24,093 nt of DNA from a virus. Numbering within the stretch: the stretch's first letter is position 1; every line of letters begins with the position of its first letter. The position numbers and the translations under genes were made by a program. The DNA lies in IMG/VR virus record IMGVR_UViG_3300043772_000098, positions 1 to 24,093 of that record; one strand, given 5' to 3'. The notes beneath the pieces are model-generated. The model made no database searches, was not told where the DNA came from, and saw nothing but the letters and a program-made list of their open reading frames with translations. This document shows positions 20,367 to 24,093 of the stretch, in pieces.

Positions 20367-23333
20367 ATGAAGCGAGTTACAGACAATCGCAGCAACAAGG
20401 TTTACCTTTTCCCTGATGAGCTATCCAACGAAGAAATAACTGAGCGCATCAACAGGGACTACGCTTCTATTGCCCCAGAGCTAGAGGCCCGTGGCCGAGA
20501 TGCGATGCTTCGCGGCAGCATGGCTGGGCTAGCTGGAGCGGGTATGGCTCCCGGTCCTGTGGCTGGTCTTGGGGCTATGGTTAGCAACGCGATGGGTGAA
20601 CCCAACTTTGGGCAGTCGATGCTCAACCAAACGGCCAATGTTGCGAGAGTTGCAGTTCCTGTTGCTGCTGGCGCACTTGCGGCCCCTGTTGTTGGAACTG
20701 GACTTGCTGGCGCAGCGGCTATTGCCGCTGTTGGCGGATTGAGCAGCGCGATTAGCGAGTTCCTTGGGCAGACCATTGAGCAGGCCAGCAACGAAGACAC
20801 TAAGTATTCTGGGCGTCAGATTGCTGGAGCGGCGGCTGGCGGTTCAGTTCCAATCATTGGCAAGGGTGGTATGTTTTTACGGCCATCCTTTAACGTAGCC
20901 GCGCAAACTGCTGGCAGCGAACTTTCGCGGTTCATTAGCTCCGGTCAGAATTGGGAGGAGTACAAGGACGACGGCTTTAAGTCCAAGGGCGGTCTTGATA
21001 CGACAATGCGCGTAGCTGCACCTCTCCTTGGCGGCGTTGCTGCTGGTACGGCGAGTCGTGTTGGTCAGCTTTCTGACGAGGCTAAGGCAAACATTGCCGT
21101 CATTCGCAATAATGGCTACACCGGCCCCGCTTCGCTTAGTATGGGTCTACCTGAGATGGCTGGCGCAGAGCGTGAGGCATTTGCTCGCAACTCTAGGAGA
21201 GCGTTGCAGGTTGTTGGCGATATTGAAGCAAGCCTTGATGATGCCATTCCTGCTGCGTTCCCTGATGTGCCAAATACAAGCGGGTTGCAGGACTACCTGA
21301 TCCAGACCACGGACAAGCTGAAGAATCTCCAGTCTGACTACCGCACGGCCAAGGCCGCTGCTGATCGCGCAACCATGATTGCGGAAGAGGCTCGTAGGAC
21401 TAACCAGACCGCCGCTCCTGCGCTGATTGCCGACGCCAAGCTCAAGGCTATGGAGGTTACGGCGCGTAGGGCTATGTTTAACAATGCTGCTGATACGTTC
21501 TTCGGCGGCAACAAGATCACTAGCATTGATGATGTCACCAGCGTTCGTCGTGGTGCTCAGCTAATGGATCTTGCTAGGGCGTCTGACGACTTTGTGAGCA
21601 GTGTTGTTAGTGCGGCCTACGATTCGGCTGGCATCAACAACAACTACACGGTGCTGACGCGAGCCGACTTTGAGCGCGAGGTAGCCAATCTAGCTAAGAG
21701 CAGCCGCAATGCGGTTCAAGGTAAGCTGGCCCGTCAAGACGTGCTGGATATGGCTGGCGCATTTTTTGATGCGCGAGCACCCAAGGGACGCCTTTCGTAT
21801 GAGGGCTTCAAGGAGTTCAAGAACAAGGTTTATAACGACTTTGTTGCTTCGGGTAAGAGTCCCCGTGACGCGGAAAGAATCACCCGAGATGCCTATCGCG
21901 CGTTGATTAACGCCTCTGAGTCCTATTTGAATCGCGTTGACCCAACCGCCGTTCCGAGGCTCCGCGCAGCTAACGCTCTGGCAAGCTCCCGGTTCTCTGC
22001 GATTGACACTCCGGTTTATCAGATGCTCGAAAATGGGCAGTCTGATTTGATTACCAATCTTCTGCTGGATGAGATCCCTGATGCCGCTAAGCAGCTTGGC
22101 GGTCGTCCCGTGATGGATCAGGTGGATGCCATTGCCTCGATGATTGCGGCGTCCGCTGATCCCGCCAATCCGTCTTCGGTCAATGCTGCCACAATGGCTG
22201 GCGACCTCTTCAAGCGAGGCTTCTTCGATAACGTCCGTGATTCGGTGTTCCGCCGCTCTCAGGTTGCTGGTGGTGGGCAACGCCTCAACCATGAGGCTTT
22301 CGATCCGGCAAAGATCGTTCAAGACTTGGACAAGCTGTCTGCCACCGGATTCCCTGTGCATGAACTGGGACTTGGTACGGCTAAGCAAGTTCGTGCTCTG
22401 GCTCGTCTCGGCGCACTCACTCAGGTTCCTGCCGTCAGTAAGCAGGAGTATGAAACCTTCCTAAATCAAGCCGTTGAGCTTGGTGCCGATACGGCTGCTT
22501 GGCGCGTAGAGTATGGCCGCGCTGTTCGCGACCAGCTTCTTAGCACCACCGCTAAGGCTCGCCGCGCAAATAACGCCCGTGTTTTCGAGGCCCGTCGCAA
22601 CGCCAAGATTGACGAGCGCGTGGCTAACGATGCGCTGGTTGCCGCGCAGAAAGACCCTCTGGTTGTCTTCCTAAACGATCAGGGCGTGAAGCTGTCCTCC
22701 GACCCCGGCAACAACGCCAAGTGGATTGAAAAGCTGCTTACGGTGGCTCCTGACACGCTAACCGACTTCACGGGGGCCTTGCAGGCATCTGGGCGCACCG
22801 CTGACCTAGACAACCTACGCCGTGCTGCTGCGGCTACGGTGATGCGTGAGTTCTACCCTGCTTCCAAGGGCGTGACGCCACAGGTCAATATGAAGAAGTT
22901 GACCGACTTCTTTAACAGCAAGGGCGGCGAAAATGAGATGAAGCGCAAGGCATTCCAAGCCATCATGGGTGCGGCTGAGTTCGACAATCTCAAGCGGCTC
23001 TACGGCGAGTACACCAAGATTGCCGTAGACTCTATCACCGACATCAAGTCGGGAGCTACTGAGCCTGTGCAGCGCGGTATCAACGTCCGCAATCGTCTGA
23101 CGCCTAACAAGGGTGTTACGGCCTACGTCAATCCGACTGAGCTTATGCGGATGATGGAGAACGGAATGTACAACATGGCCTACACCATGTACATCGATCC
23201 GCGCTATGCCCCCAAGTTCAAGGCGGCTGCTTCTAACACCAACGCCACAATTAGCCCTGCCCTTCAAGCGATCCTCACCATCTCCCGCATGGAAGATGAG
23301 AGGACTGAGCCGATGTTTAAGCCACCGCGCTAA
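20367..23333 (+). CDS. Large internal virion / ejection protein, 988 aa
   Basis: Residues 1-40 are hydrophilic (MKRVTDNRSNKVYLFPDELS). Residues 48-75 and 88-134 are Gly/Ala-rich hydrophobic segments (MAGLAGAGMAPGPVAGLGAM; AVPVAAGALAAPVVGTGLAG), as in proteins that insert into the cell envelope during ejection. The remainder to the C-terminus is long, charged and helical (for example LKNLQSDYRTAKAAADRATM; RRANNARVFEARRNAKIDER), with no transglycosylase, peptidase or other catalytic motif that I can see. Length and location as the last gene of the structural module match the largest ejection proteins of podoviruses. The C-terminus ends EPMFKPPR, a type of ending common in such proteins. Its TAA overlaps the stop of the convergent metallophosphoesterase. 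Role inferred. Confidence 0.7.
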   Translation: MKRVTDNRSNKVYLFPDELSNEEITERINRDYASIAPELEARGRDAMLRGSMAGLAGAGMAPGPVAGLGAMVSNAMGEPNFGQSMLNQTANVARVAVPVAAGALAAPVVGTGLAGAAAIAAVGGLSSAISEFLGQTIEQASNEDTKYSGRQIAGAAAGGSVPIIGKGGMFLRPSFNVAAQTAGSELSRFISSGQNWEEYKDDGFKSKGGLDTTMRVAAPLLGGVAAGTASRVGQLSDEAKANIAVIRNNGYTGPASLSMGLPEMAGAEREAFARNSRRALQVVGDIEASLDDAIPAAFPDVPNTSGLQDYLIQTTDKLKNLQSDYRTAKAAADRATMIAEEARRTNQTAAPALIADAKLKAMEVTARRAMFNNAADTFFGGNKITSIDDVTSVRRGAQLMDLARASDDFVSSVVSAAYDSAGINNNYTVLTRADFEREVANLAKSSRNAVQGKLARQDVLDMAGAFFDARAPKGRLSYEGFKEFKNKVYNDFVASGKSPRDAERITRDAYRALINASESYLNRVDPTAVPRLRAANALASSRFSAIDTPVYQMLENGQSDLITNLLLDEIPDAAKQLGGRPVMDQVDAIASMIAASADPANPSSVNAATMAGDLFKRGFFDNVRDSVFRRSQVAGGGQRLNHEAFDPAKIVQDLDKLSATGFPVHELGLGTAKQVRALARLGALTQVPAVSKQEYETFLNQAVELGADTAAWRVEYGRAVRDQLLSTTAKARRANNARVFEARRNAKIDERVANDALVAAQKDPLVVFLNDQGVKLSSDPGNNAKWIEKLLTVAPDTLTDFTGALQASGRTADLDNLRRAAAATVMREFYPASKGVTPQVNMKKLTDFFNSKGGENEMKRKAFQAIMGAAEFDNLKRLYGEYTKIAVDSITDIKSGATEPVQRGINVRNRLTPNKGVTAYVNPTELMRMMENGMYNMAYTMYIDPRYAPKFKAAASNTNATISPALQAILTISRMEDERTEPMFKPPR

Positions 23334-24093
23334 TTGAGGGCGCGTCCGTTGACGATGCGGTAGTTGGCCACCTCGTAATAGCTGCCGTCTAGGGTGACGA
23401 TGGCTGACCCGTGGTTGTAGCTGTTGTATGGGCTATAAGCGGGGTGCAGGTCCGAGAGGCACCCTACGCTCCAAGTGGTGGTCATCGTCCCATCTAGGGC
23501 CGTTTCCGTGTGCTCTGAGGTGCGGTGGTGGTGGCCGACCATGACGCTCTGCTTAGCCTTGAGGTAGGCTCCGCGAGCAGGGTTCACCGGGGGCGCGAAG
23601 CCCTTGTGGAACTCATGCCCATGCATCACGGCCAAACCACCAAGCATGATGATGCGCTTGTCGGTGACATACTCGATGCCCAAATCCTCAAAGTTGAGTA
23701 GCTTGTCGATGGAGCAAAATTTCTCATCGTAGACCTCGGGAGCCTTCTGCATCATGTAGGTCTTAAAGCGATCCTCATGGTTGCCGTCTCGCCAGACTAT
23801 ACGGGTATCAGGGAATTCTTGTCTTAGATACTCCAATAGCTCATTCGTCGTCTCACGCTCTTGCTTGAACGACCGAGCGCGAGGGTCTTTGATAAATTGA
23901 GAAAGGCTATGACAGTCGATGGTGTCGCCGTTGAGGATGATGCCGTCCACGTCCTGCTTCTTGGCGCGCTTCACCGCGCACTCAATGGCCTCCTCGGTAT
24001 GGTAGGGAACATGGATGTCTGAGAGGATAGCCACCTTATCCACCCCATCCATGATGAAGGGGGACCACTCACGAACGCAAGACTTGGGGATAG
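23330..24093 (-). CDS. Calcineurin-like metallophosphoesterase (5' end may lie outside window)
   Basis: A binuclear-metal phosphoesterase. Counting from the first ATG at 24052 the motifs are: LSDIH (D12, H14), NGDTID (D43), GNHE (N91, H92), MHGHE (H144, H146) and GHHH (H174, H176). All metal ligands are present, so it should be active. The frame stays open upstream of that ATG to the right window edge with sensible residues (SCVREWSPFIMDG), so the true start may be earlier; related phage enzymes often carry an N-terminal DNA-binding-like domain. It is the only - strand gene and converges on the ejection gene with stops overlapping at 23330-23333. Substrates could be nucleotides, nucleic acid ends or phosphoproteins; the sequence does not decide. 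Confidence 0.85.
   Translation of the reverse strand, partial: IPKSCVREWSPFIMDGVDKVAILSDIHVPYHTEEAIECAVKRAKKQDVDGIILNGDTIDCHSLSQFIKDPRARSFKQERETTNELLEYLRQEFPDTRIVWRDGNHEDRFKTYMMQKAPEVYDEKFCSIDKLLNFEDLGIEYVTDKRIIMLGGLAVMHGHEFHKGFAPPVNPARGAYLKAKQSVMVGHHHRTSEHTETALDGTMTTTWSVGCLSDLHPAYSPYNSYNHGSAIVTLDGSYYEVANYRIVNGRALN

Noticed and set aside
20367-23333. Lytic transglycosylase or peptidase domain in the large ejection protein
   Set aside because: I could see no catalytic Glu/Ser or Cys/His motif context of these families, so no enzyme call is made.
1-24093. Prophage or integrated element signs (integrase, att sites, tRNA)
   Set aside because: No integrase-like or repressor-like gene and no recognisable tRNA or direct-repeat ends were seen; the window alone does not decide lytic or temperate lifestyle.

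Overview
The window looks like a stretch of a tailed bacteriophage genome (Caudoviricetes), most likely short-tailed (podovirus type). It carries the late virion-structure, host-recognition and lysis genes. Nearly everything is on the + strand, packed with 1-20 base overlaps or gaps of a few bases, in the order: portal, scaffold, capsid, connector, fibres, holin, nozzle, ejection proteins. The capsid protein resembles the SU10-type family (formerly DUF5309). No host gene, integrase, tRNA or CRISPR array was seen. The host cannot be named. Most start codons lack a clear Shine-Dalgarno sequence, which hints at a host that does not depend on SD pairing.

Layout. 3-4492 is the head module: portal (5' end cut by the window), a 69-residue protein, a 244-base non-coding stretch with GC hairpins, scaffold, major capsid protein and a probable head decoration protein, closed by a strong intrinsic terminator at 4512-4543. 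4544-6347 holds a conserved small protein, a head-tail connector carrying an extra beta-rich insert, and two tandem paralogous small proteins. 6350-11726 is the host-recognition cassette: a Gly/Thr/Ser-rich tail fibre, a complete seven-blade RCC1 propeller, a sulfotransferase-TPR-glycosyltransferase fusion, a tail-assembly-chaperone-like protein, and a short second fibre sharing the C-terminal domain of the first. 11728-12314 carries a 3-TM-type holin and an overlapping 55-residue membrane protein. 12307-13286 is a run of five very small, mostly Lys/Arg-rich proteins. 13319-15837 encodes the tail nozzle/stabilisation-type protein and a small conserved protein. 15838-23333 encodes three large probable ejection (internal virion) proteins; the first contains two exact-period repeat arrays (21 and 44 residues). 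A metallophosphoesterase on the - strand (23330 to the window edge) converges on this module and probably marks the start of the opposite genome arm.

How the parts fit. The first module builds and fills the head, the connector and nozzle make the short tail, the fibres and RCC1 propeller are candidates for contacting the host surface, and the fused sulfotransferase/glycosyltransferase could decorate either the virion or the host surface. The ejection proteins probably form the conduit for DNA delivery, and the holin pair times lysis. The most unusual items are the sulfotransferase-GT9 fusion inside the fibre cassette, the RCC1 propeller whose first two blades are nearly identical in DNA, and the strict 44-residue (4 x 11) array in the 1052-residue protein.
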